From contig JANQEY010000177.1 of NCBI GenBank assembly GCA_028278125.1, positions 1-56,694 of the forward strand: a stretch of DNA of 56,694 nt. Reading direction: 5' to 3'. The notes under the pieces are model-generated. The model had not been told where the DNA came from, did no database searches, and saw only the letters and a program-made list of their open reading frames with translations. The DNA is from a bacterium (GTDB lineage Bacteria > Electryoneota > Electryoneia > Electryoneales > Electryoneaceae). This document shows positions 36,601-43,334 of the stretch, piece by piece (position 1 is the stretch's first letter; the number at the start of each line of letters is the position of its first letter). The position numbers were made by a program, and so were the translations under genes.

Positions 36601-37365
36601 ATTGTTGCATGGCCATAATCCAACGCATCCGGGTTCAACACCAAGTAAATCAGTAAATCCAAACTGATGGACAAGATCCATTTCCCTTAACTCATCCCAG
36701 ACTCTTACCTCATCAATATATCCATTGAGGAAAAAACTCTGAGATTCATCAACACTTTTCGCGCCTATTGAAAAACCACCGGCATTGGTCAGGCTGCCGA
36801 TATTTGCGGTTTGGGTCTCTGGTAGATAATAGAAAAATCCGTATTCACCTTCTGTATCTTCCAATTCTGAATATGTAGTTACATAAAGAGTAAAGTTATC
36901 ACCCTCACGTGTACCGGCTACATGAACCCATTCATTCAGAAGAACTACATCTGGAGAGATCAGCGTGATTGAATTATTACCGTCAGAAGCCCAGAACCCA
37001 AGTTCTACCCTACCATTGTCCTCTGTACCATCATCTTGCACGAAGAGTCCAAAGTAACGATCGTCATTAGCCCTTTTATCAACAATAACAGCATACTCTT
37101 CCGAAGGTTCTTCAACTACATATACCCGTGCTTCAATGGCGAAATCACCATCATCAATATTGTATCCGGACACATTCGGGATTTCCGCAAATACCGTAGT
37201 TCCGTCGAGAACAAGTGCTTCATTCAGGCTGTCCAGGTAATCCCGTTCCCAGGTATACTCACCAAATATCAAACCGTCATTTCGAAGTGGCGATAAATCA
37301 AATATTTCGTCATCCAGACTTCGTTTGGATCTTACTAGCCATTCTCCGTCGGTTGCGTCATCCAT
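33616..37365 (-). CDS. LamG-domain type IX cargo protein, main fragment (after in-frame TGA)
   Basis: 1249 residues from ATG 37365, but the frame is open up to 37509, directly behind an in-frame TGA, and continues the protein encoded at 37513-37971. Domains: a concanavalin/LamG-like beta-sandwich (about 45-225; FAIEARVYVVEE, GYIDEVRVWDE), a long beta-rich region with calcium-binding-like Asp/Asn repeats (FDGIDNDNDSEDPDSP, DEARDDGIDNDGDWDP), FN3-like parts (about 640-760; VTAVPGDGQVTLYWD), and a C-terminal type IX sorting domain (about 1140-1249; KIKVYPNPYLGAS). This family is large and typical of surface proteins in these bacteria. Without read-through the fragment would lack its signal peptide, so it would not be exported. 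Confidence 0.8.
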   Translation of the reverse strand: MDDATDGEWLVRSKRSLDDEIFDLSPLRNDGLIFGEYTWERDYLDSLNEALVLDGTTVFAEIPNVSGYNIDDGDFAIEARVYVVEEPSEEYAVIVDKRANDDRYFGLFVQDDGTEDNGRVELGFWASDGNNSITLISPDVVLLNEWVHVAGTREGDNFTLYVTTYSELEDTEGEYGFFYYLPETQTANIGSLTNAGGFSIGAKSVDESQSFFLNGYIDEVRVWDELREMDLVHQFGFTDLLGVEPGCVGLWPCNNNVDFYFYPVFEDQDRRGVGIRVGCRGLQWAHFLAEDCLIWHYEITNISDYNYDKVAFGMIVGTLSGGRQDSEDDLAFFDPNDDITYSWDSDDIGSPGWVPVREGVVNVGHAGYAFLESPGNSFDGIDNDNDSEDPDSPMLTEGLLHEMTVAGRRYPAGDDLVLIDYDTYERTVVTMPDSGSLLTSIRGQDIIIDANIDYVEDGNNGIDDNFNGLIDERLGLEVGGKRLDHLNFRYKNYLSGAGLDDPMIDEARDDGIDNDGDWDPLSDDVGFDGTAGTSDIGEADGVPSDGEPNFDKTDIDESDQIGLTSFEYFSPPGGLRMNDDNNIWNRMLPGLVDVIPGVAEDGDFVYGSGYFPLPSGKTERFSVALFFGEDLEDITNNKQTVQQIYNNNYNFVKPPPKPTVTAVPGDGQVTLYWDDLAESAFDESMPEGYREDFEGYKIYRATDPGFLENFVITDGKGRKVFHKPIAQFDLDNENFGYFPEAAFGVSYYLGDNTGIQHVWTDTTVENGQRYFYAVTAYDFGYYGTIPGAADTLEIVTFFPAETAKTINIEPDGTLTFDKNTVLVTPSVPAAGYKPPVVGAATHEEGFSDGLVYIDVVDHREVEENRDYTITFEKEVSGAEPDTVIRTWYYLSDSETGDVYVNGTLEYETDERPVLDLFNPYFDSLYGLPSGRYNTTLNYSTVETPLFNGMRAYFIKPSRPGGLNVEGSTWYSGSDPQSVSPTREDSLLSFSLAPISFGSIGFTGEERYADYELVFYDEIVGNSTAYTYTGDLPGSRTFAEQPINFTVRNVTGGQDPLVVVAAVSDVVPTIEDDSIIMLLEVDQTDTGPDTVGTWSTVFGSSVAAGTIHSPVGGDTLRLKMYKPFDTNDLYAFTAEEARIDRGRVDLSKIKVYPNPYLGASTQEQRSLIPLTSGRGEQRITFIHLPDKCTIRIYNIRGEIVQTIPHYNDIHDGRETWDLRSKDGLDVAYGVYIYHIDSPYGEHVGKFAIIK

Positions 37366-37509
37366 GACAAAGTATGATTCCTGGTCAGCACTGAATTTGT
37401 CGCGTCCAAAATAGCCATTCCAGGCTCCGGACCATCCCGGATCGTTTACATCACGCGCCCAAAGTTTGTCCCGCTCATCATCAAAGGTTTTATCCGGCCA
37501 GAAATCCGG

Positions 37510-37512
37510 TCA
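37510..37512 (-). other. In-frame TGA interrupting the LamG cargo gene
   Basis: Reading the minus strand, AGCCATGATCCGAATACC is followed by TGA and then CCGGATTTCTGGCCGGAT; the frame is otherwise uninterrupted from 37971 to 33616 (1452 codons including both stops). The residues give DPNT-stop-PDFWPDKT, so the neighbouring WPD suggests that the codon was TGG (Trp) and differs by one base. Confidence 0.85.
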
Positions 37513-37971
37513 GGTATTCGGATCATGGCTCATGGCAACCCTGGGTGGGATATCCGGATCAGGAGATAATGTTGCAGCAAAACCCGGGAGTGGTTCAAAA
37601 CCCCAGAATCGGCCATCTGTTCCAAATTCATTTCCTGCACGGGGACCAAAACTGTTGACTACACTACGAAGTGTATCACCCACCGGGTGCACAAATTCCA
37701 CACCCACAAGTGGAAGCACATCACCTACATAATAATTACCGGTACCGATCGGCCATTCCCCTGATACTTCACCAATATCGGCTACCAGTCCATAATTATA
37801 GAACAATGTGCGAACTTTATTACCTGAATGGGTATTCGAAAGCCTGTAAAGTCCATCACCCTTGTAGTCCTCCAAGTTCTGCTGGGCTTGAACCGGGCAA
37901 TTCTGAAAGATCAGTACCAGTAATAAAGCTGTAATTAGAATCCTGAAAAATACTTTGTTCGACATATTCAT
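37510..37971 (-). CDS. N-terminal fragment of the LamG type IX cargo protein
   Basis: 153 residues ending at the in-frame TGA; GAGG is 5 nt before the start. Signal peptide about 1-30 (VFFRILITALLLVLIFQNCP, cut near AQA). The mature part (GDGLYRLSNTHSGNKVRTLF, YNYGLVADIGEVSGEWPIGT, RAGNEFGTDGRFWGFEPLPG) is the usual opening of the large surface-protein family of which 33616-37509 is the rest. On its own it would be exported but carries no sorting domain. The pair should be read as one gene with a nonsense codon, a sequencing error or a recoding event. Confidence 0.8.
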   Translation of the reverse strand: MNMSNKVFFRILITALLLVLIFQNCPVQAQQNLEDYKGDGLYRLSNTHSGNKVRTLFYNYGLVADIGEVSGEWPIGTGNYYVGDVLPLVGVEFVHPVGDTLRSVVNSFGPRAGNEFGTDGRFWGFEPLPGFAATLSPDPDIPPRVAMSHDPNT

Positions 37972-38024
37972 AAGTCCTCACACTCGACAAGGATAACAGT
38001 CATATCTTTAAAAGTAACTAGTAC

Positions 38025-40907
38025 TTAAAATTGAAAACTTATACCAAACCTGACTTCACGTGGACGAGAATAAAAATTCGGATGATACAGGAAATATTCA
38101 TCAAATGTATTTATACTCGGACGTTCTGATGTTCTGTCTTCTGGAATATCAGTCCTGTAAGTTGCACGGCCGGTATCTTTATGGACATCATTTTCATTCA
38201 GCCTGTCAAAGACATTACGAACCTTCAGTTCGAACCTCAGCTTATATCCCTTTTCCTTCATGAAGGTAACATCTTTGAACAGGGTCATATCCATGTTCAT
38301 ATATGTAGGACGACGGCCGTCGTTTTCAAACGTAACGCCAAGGTCTTTAACCTTACTAGAACCTGTATCGATGGTATAGGGAAGTCCGCTGCCAATTGTT
38401 CCAATTACGGAAGCGCCCCAGTTATTCGGGACAACATAATTCACATTCAGGTTCAGGGTATGCCTTCTGTCCCAATCCAGGGGTATCAGCTGTTTTACCG
38501 GTTCATTGTTCGTGCTTCCTCTTTGCGCATTGTATGCGTCCTGGGGATCTGAAGCGACACCCTCTGCAATCTGGTAGGTATAGTCAAGGCCAAAACTGAC
38601 ATTGTTCGAATATCTCTTGTCAAATGTCAGAACTATTCCCCTGACTTCCGCAACATCACGGTTAATATATTGAGCGTATTTTATCCCGGAATTATTGCCC
38701 GTATCTACAATCTTGTCAGCCGAAATCAGTCCCCTGATATCCCTCTGGTAGAGGCTGATGCCCATACTGATATCGGGTGTTAGTGCCTGGTTAAAACCGA
38801 ATTCATAGGAAACTGTTTTTTCTGCCTCAAGGTCGGCATTTCCCATCACGGTGTTTACACCGGTACTTTGAAACTCGAGCTCAAATTCAGGATTAGTATA
38901 GAGATATTCATATTTCGGGCGCTGGAAAAAATGGCCATAGGCAAAATGCAATACACCTGTTGGTGAAATCGGGTAACCGATACCCAGGCGAGGGGATATC
39001 TGAACTTTAGGTGAAGGGTCATTATACCAGATCGCCAACCTTTCAGCTTCCGTCATCGCTTCGTGCTCTGGCAAACTTGGATGGTAGACATCTGGATCAT
39101 TTGGAAACGCCAGTACCTTTCCTTTCGAATCAAAATAGTCTAGCCGAAGTCCAGCATTAACAACCAAGGATTTTAATTCTATTTTATCCTGGACGAAGAA
39201 TGCCATTTCGAAAGGCTTGTAACGGTAGTGATCATGATTAAAATCGGAAACCGGTAACAGCGTTTCCTTTGCACCAGACATCCGCTGTTCAAGGTTGTGA
39301 TAGTATAATGTCGGACCTATATCCAGTACATCATCGTTCAGATTACGGTAGAAAACTTCGTTAAAATTAAGATTAAAACCGGTCTGTACATAATGAATCG
39401 GTGTGACCTGCCATGCCAGTTTAGCCTGTGCAACATGGGTATCTGTGTAACGGCGGAAATGTTCAAAACGAGCACCGCCCACATTCAATGTATAAGATGG
39501 TTCAAGGTCACTTAGCTCCGGGATATTGAAATAGTAAAGTGAATCATACAGGTCTTCATACACGTAATGGAAATATTCGGTGTAGTTGTTGGAATATCCA
39601 ACGTCAATAAAGGCAGATTGGCTTAGTGTTGTAACCAGTTTCAGGTTATTGGTCCTTCCCCTTCTAAAACGATTATAGTCTGCTTCCGGAATATTCAGAT
39701 AATCACGGCTTGAGAGTGCATCAAACTCATGATAATCCCTGTTTTCAAATAATGACGTATAATTAACCTTCATGGTAGGTGTTAGTTGATAACTCAGTTT
39801 CCCGAAGAGGTATATATTTTCGTCATCATTCATGGAGACAGGTTCGTTATCATCCAATCCGTATAATTCGAGCATATTTACATAATTTTCAGCCGGTGAT
39901 ATTGCATCATTCCATTTAGTTGAATCATCCCAGTCTTCCCTTCCGAAAAGTCCAAGCCGTTCACGCTCAATTATCATATCTATATAAGTATCGACAAAAT
40001 CTATTTCAAATTTTCTACGACCATAAATCCAGCCGTCCGAACTTTGATAGCGTGCGTTAGCAAAGAATTTCAGCTTCTCATTAGTTAAAGGTACAGGCCC
40101 GTTAAGGCTGCCTTCAAAATTCATGATCCCGGCGGGATTTATATCAGTGATGTTGTCAAACTCTTCAGAATTATTGGAGAAAAAATCACCCATCTGTGCG
40201 CTGAAGCTGCCGTGATATTCGTTTCCCCCCTCTTTAGTAACCAGGTTTACCACGCCGGACATTGCCTGGCCATATTCAGCGTTAAAACTACCGGTTATAA
40301 CCTGGAGTTCTTCAACAGCAGACTGGTTTACCTGTGTAGACTGAGTGTTGTCATAAACATCCTGGATCGCAATCCCATCAAGCATGTACACGACTTCACC
40401 ACCACGACCACCCCTGAAATGACCGTCCACAACACCTGCCTGCAGTTCAATCACTTCATTGGTATTAGTCACAGGCATGACTTCCATGTCCTGTGAAGCG
40501 ATTGATGAGGTACTGAAAGTCCGGTCTACTTCAATTATAGGTCTCTTGGCAACAACAGTAACTACTTCACCCTCTATAATCGATTCTTCCATCCTGATGT
40601 CAACGGTGGTCGTCTGGTCAACTTTAACGACCACATTTTCTATTACCTGGCTGGCAAAACCGAGAGATGTAACATTCAACACGTAGGTTCCGGGAGAAAG
40701 ATTGATGATGAAGTAATAACCATCGAGGTCTGTTGAGGAACCGCGGGGGGTATTTTCAACTACAACATTTACTCCAACAAGTGGTTCCCCTGAGGAAGCG
40801 CTGATCACTCGTCCAGCTACTTTACCGGTTGTCCCGGCGTAAGATATGGAGACTGCTAGTAATAAAGTGATCAGTATTCCGGGCAATCGCAAAGATGAGA
40901 TGGCCAT
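38025..40907 (-). CDS. TonB-dependent outer-membrane receptor with carboxypeptidase-regulatory-like domain
   Basis: A 960-residue protein, AAAGGA 10 nt before ATG. Signal peptide about 1-24. A CarboxypepD_reg-like beta-sandwich (about 25-110; VAGRVISASSGEPLVGVNVV, DLDGYYFIINLSPGTY). Plug domain (about 120-235) with VYMLDGIAIQDVYDN and AEYGQAMSGVVNLVTKEGG. The remaining 720 residues form a 22-strand barrel ending in a final aromatic strand (FGISFQF). No SusD partner is present, so it is not a classical SusCD pair. As first gene of the alpha-glucan locus it is the likely outer-membrane importer for maltodextrins; substrate assignment rests on context only. Confidence 0.9.
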   Translation of the reverse strand: MAISSLRLPGILITLLLAVSISYAGTTGKVAGRVISASSGEPLVGVNVVVENTPRGSSTDLDGYYFIINLSPGTYVLNVTSLGFASQVIENVVVKVDQTTTVDIRMEESIIEGEVVTVVAKRPIIEVDRTFSTSSIASQDMEVMPVTNTNEVIELQAGVVDGHFRGGRGGEVVYMLDGIAIQDVYDNTQSTQVNQSAVEELQVITGSFNAEYGQAMSGVVNLVTKEGGNEYHGSFSAQMGDFFSNNSEEFDNITDINPAGIMNFEGSLNGPVPLTNEKLKFFANARYQSSDGWIYGRRKFEIDFVDTYIDMIIERERLGLFGREDWDDSTKWNDAISPAENYVNMLELYGLDDNEPVSMNDDENIYLFGKLSYQLTPTMKVNYTSLFENRDYHEFDALSSRDYLNIPEADYNRFRRGRTNNLKLVTTLSQSAFIDVGYSNNYTEYFHYVYEDLYDSLYYFNIPELSDLEPSYTLNVGGARFEHFRRYTDTHVAQAKLAWQVTPIHYVQTGFNLNFNEVFYRNLNDDVLDIGPTLYYHNLEQRMSGAKETLLPVSDFNHDHYRYKPFEMAFFVQDKIELKSLVVNAGLRLDYFDSKGKVLAFPNDPDVYHPSLPEHEAMTEAERLAIWYNDPSPKVQISPRLGIGYPISPTGVLHFAYGHFFQRPKYEYLYTNPEFELEFQSTGVNTVMGNADLEAEKTVSYEFGFNQALTPDISMGISLYQRDIRGLISADKIVDTGNNSGIKYAQYINRDVAEVRGIVLTFDKRYSNNVSFGLDYTYQIAEGVASDPQDAYNAQRGSTNNEPVKQLIPLDWDRRHTLNLNVNYVVPNNWGASVIGTIGSGLPYTIDTGSSKVKDLGVTFENDGRRPTYMNMDMTLFKDVTFMKEKGYKLRFELKVRNVFDRLNENDVHKDTGRATYRTDIPEDRTSERPSINTFDEYFLYHPNFYSRPREVRFGISFQF

Positions 40908-41241
40908 AAAGCCATTCCTTTCTACAAAAATTAGAATATCTTACCAGGCATTGTAGATAAAGTCCAAAACCAGCTTATTAAACAATTCACAAAGTTTACC
41001 GGTTAATCGAAGAGCGGAGTCGAAGGTATGTTAAACCGGCATTATTGCAAAAATTCCTGCTAAAATAGTTAAATATATCATCAATACACAAGAAGTATCT
41101 GAACATCTTCAAAATATTAAGTCATTTTAGTTACCCTCTCTGGTGACAAAATTATTTAAGTCGTATCTAGAACGAAGATAATACGAAAAACGATAAATCT
41201 ATTGAATAGAAAAGGCGCGTATCATTGCGCCCCTTTCTTTG
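40908..41241. other. Intergenic region upstream of the glucan locus
   Basis: About 330 bp without a gene between the TonB receptor start and tRNA-Sec. It must hold the promoter of the minus-strand locus. An imperfect dyad CCGGTTAA (40999-41006) / TTAAACCGG (41031-41039) lies about 90-130 bp upstream of the receptor start and could be a regulator site. No riboswitch fold is evident. Confidence 0.45.
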
Positions 41242-41333
41242 CGGGAGTGTCTGGGAATCGAACCCAGCCGGGACCGTTAAGCCCCACTACGGCTTTGAAG
41301 GCCGCGGCGTCCACCAGGAACACATCCACTCCC
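41242..41333 (-). tRNA. selC: tRNA-Sec (anticodon TCA)
   Basis: The minus-strand sequence starts GGGAGTGGATGTGTTCCTGG and ends CTGGGTTCGATTCCCAG then ACACTCCCG. It has the extended acceptor arm of about 8 bp (last pair mismatched), anticodon loop CTTCAAA with anticodon TCA, a long variable arm (GTGGGGCTTAACGGTCCC) and the GGTCCCGG..GGTTCGA block shared with bacterial selC. The 92-nt length is that of tRNA-Sec. The 3' CCA is not encoded. It shows that the organism inserts selenocysteine at some UGA codons; selA, selB and selD are not in the window. Confidence 0.92.
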
Positions 41334-41359
41334 AATATTTATGAATATTTTAAGTCAAT

Positions 41360-41881
41360 CTAATCAGTATTGTTGCCTAATAATTGCTCCATCAATCTTT
41401 CTACGTTCCGATCGAGTTGTTCGTATGGTCTTTCATTATCATCGATCCTGGTGATACCAACACCTACAACTTTATCCTCGATTTTTTCCGAAAACCTGGA
41501 TCCGACATTGCTTTTTCCCGAGCCCCCATAATTCTGATCGTCTCCGGATTCACTCCTGATTTCGCTGAGGCATTCCCTGCAATAGACCGGGCGTCCGTTT
41601 ACAGGCTTAAAAGGAACAGTGGTCTGTTGCCCGCATTTGTCACATGAAACTTCATAGGTTTCTTTCCATTCGGAATTTTTTCGCAGGTCCTGTTTCCTGA
41701 TTTTCCTGCAGGAGGGGCAATACCTGGGAGCGACAAATCCCATCTCTCCAAAGAATTTCTGTTCGCGTTCGGAAAAAATAAAATGTTCGCCACACTGTTG
41801 ACATTCTATAGACTTGTCATCACCCTGTTTTTCGTTTTCCGGTTGGACTTTTTCGTTGTGCTCAATTTCGTTATCCATCAT
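41360..41881 (-). CDS. Zinc-ribbon protein with two CxxC pairs of pairs
   Basis: Start placed at ATG 41881 (or 41878), overlapping the mpl stop; a longer reading to 41914 would run well into mpl. About 173 residues. Two zinc-binding modules: CQQCGEHFIFSEREQKFFGE with later CPSC (the 'probable zinc-ribbon' type with F-S-x-x-E-Q-x-F/W-Y/F), then CDKCGQQTTVPF with YCREC. The remainder is acidic and polar. This double module is widespread in FCB and related bacteria as a small, probably nucleic-acid or ribosome-related protein of unknown role. It is last in the mpl transcript and faces no other gene before tRNA-Sec. Confidence 0.75.
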   Translation of the reverse strand: MMDNEIEHNEKVQPENEKQGDDKSIECQQCGEHFIFSEREQKFFGEMGFVAPRYCPSCRKIRKQDLRKNSEWKETYEVSCDKCGQQTTVPFKPVNGRPVYCRECLSEIRSESGDDQNYGGSGKSNVGSRFSEKIEDKVVGVGITRIDDNERPYEQLDRNVERLMEQLLGNNTD

Positions 41882-43274
41882 ACTCGTCTCGTAACATATC
41901 ATATATTCCACCAAAGGAACCGTTACTTAAGATAAGGATAATATCACCCCTTTTACTATTTCTTTTTAGTTCATTGACCATCTCTCCGAAATCATCAGTA
42001 TAGTTAGCATATACATCTTTCATTCTAAGTTTTTTAACAACTGCATCGCGATCAAGTCTTGATTTTTCTGGTATCCTGTCACTTCGATAAATAGGTCCTA
42101 TCCAGATATTATCACATCTAAAAAATGCTTCTATCAGATCATCCTGGAGGATATTAGTCGCACTGGTATTCGATCGAGGTTCAAACAGCACAGTCAATCG
42201 CCGATTTTTCCACCTCTCTTTTACTCCCTGGATAGTTTCCCTGATGGCTGTGGGATGGTGTGCAAAATCATCGATAAAAGTAATCCCATCGGCTTCCAGG
42301 AAGATCTCCATTCTGCGTTTAACGCCTTTGAAATTCTTGATCTCTCTTTCAATATCTGTGGAAGAAGCTCCAAGTGTTCCGGCAACAGCGACAGATGCCA
42401 GGGTATTTAAAAGGTTATGATTACCGGTCAAAGGAACCTGCAATCTTGCCCATAAATTACCGTTTCTGGATACGTTAAAACCTTGATATCCTTCTTCCGA
42501 ATCAGATTTTTCTCCCCGCCAGTTCGCATTTTTATTAAAACCATATGTTGCTACATTAGAAAAGGCACTCTCCTTGAGTTTCAGTGCGACCGGATCATCA
42601 ACACAGGTAATCAACCATCCATCACTGGGTATCTGCCTTAACATTAATGTAAATGCCTTTTCAATTTCACTGATATCCGAATAAATATCGCTATGGTCAA
42701 ATTCAATCGAGGTCACAACCGCAATATGAGGTAAATAGTGGAAAAACTTTGCCCGTTTATCGAAGAAGGATGTGTCGTATTCATCACCCTCAATTACAAA
42801 GGGAGCTCCATTTTTCCCAAGTAAAGATGAATTCTCAAAATCGAGGGGCTGCCCCCCGATAAAGTAACCAGGATTCAAACCGGTTCTTTCCAATAAAAAT
42901 GCTGTAAGTGCGGTTGTGGTGGTTTTGCCATGGGTACCACAAATAGCAACCGGTTTTCTCTTTCTCAGAACATATTCTTTTAGAAATTCAGGAAGGCTTA
43001 TGTAGTGCAAGTTACGTTCAAGCACTGATTCTACTTCAGGATTTCCCCTACTCAATGCATTACCAATTATAACGAGATCGGGATTCCAATCCAGGTTCCC
43101 AGGATTATAACCTGTATAAAATTCTACTCCTAGATTCTTAACCATATCGGAGGTTGGTGGATACAATGGATTGTCGCTGCCCCTGACCTCCATTCCAAGA
43201 TCAACAGCCAGCCTGGCAGCAGATACCATTGCGGTACCACCAATTCCAGAAAAATGTATTTTCGTTCTATTCAT
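41871..43274 (-). CDS. mpl: UDP-N-acetylmuramate:L-alanyl-gamma-D-glutamyl-meso-diaminopimelate ligase
   Basis: A 467-residue Mur-ligase family enzyme. N-terminal Rossmann part with IHFSGIGGTAMVSAARLAVD, ATP-binding P-loop ICGTHGKTTTTALTAFLLE (about 107-125), GYFIGGQPLDF typical of Mpl, the acidic EGDEYDTSFFDKRAKFFHY signature, EFDHSDIY, and the C-terminal FIDDFAHHPTAI and FEPRSNTSATN motifs. The GDEYDTSFFDKRxKF signature and length separate Mpl from MurC. It recycles murein tripeptide into UDP-MurNAc-tripeptide in the cytoplasm, consistent with a diaminopimelate-type Gram-negative wall. Confidence 0.93.
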   Translation of the reverse strand: MNRTKIHFSGIGGTAMVSAARLAVDLGMEVRGSDNPLYPPTSDMVKNLGVEFYTGYNPGNLDWNPDLVIIGNALSRGNPEVESVLERNLHYISLPEFLKEYVLRKRKPVAICGTHGKTTTTALTAFLLERTGLNPGYFIGGQPLDFENSSLLGKNGAPFVIEGDEYDTSFFDKRAKFFHYLPHIAVVTSIEFDHSDIYSDISEIEKAFTLMLRQIPSDGWLITCVDDPVALKLKESAFSNVATYGFNKNANWRGEKSDSEEGYQGFNVSRNGNLWARLQVPLTGNHNLLNTLASVAVAGTLGASSTDIEREIKNFKGVKRRMEIFLEADGITFIDDFAHHPTAIRETIQGVKERWKNRRLTVLFEPRSNTSATNILQDDLIEAFFRCDNIWIGPIYRSDRIPEKSRLDRDAVVKKLRMKDVYANYTDDFGEMVNELKRNSKRGDIILILSNGSFGGIYDMLRDEYDG

Positions 43275-43334
43275 GCTATATATGAATTACCAGCACGGTT
43301 TTATCCTTCCTTATTAGAAAATAGATCAATCCCA

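Noticed and set aside
37510..37512. TGA read as tryptophan through a changed genetic code
   Set aside because: TGA ends many complete genes here (for example at 426, 1290 and 12777), so it is an ordinary stop in this genome.
38025..40907. SusC of a SusCD pair
   Set aside because: No SusD-like lipoprotein is present next to it, and the plug and N-terminal features fit a general TonB receptor with regulatory-like domain.
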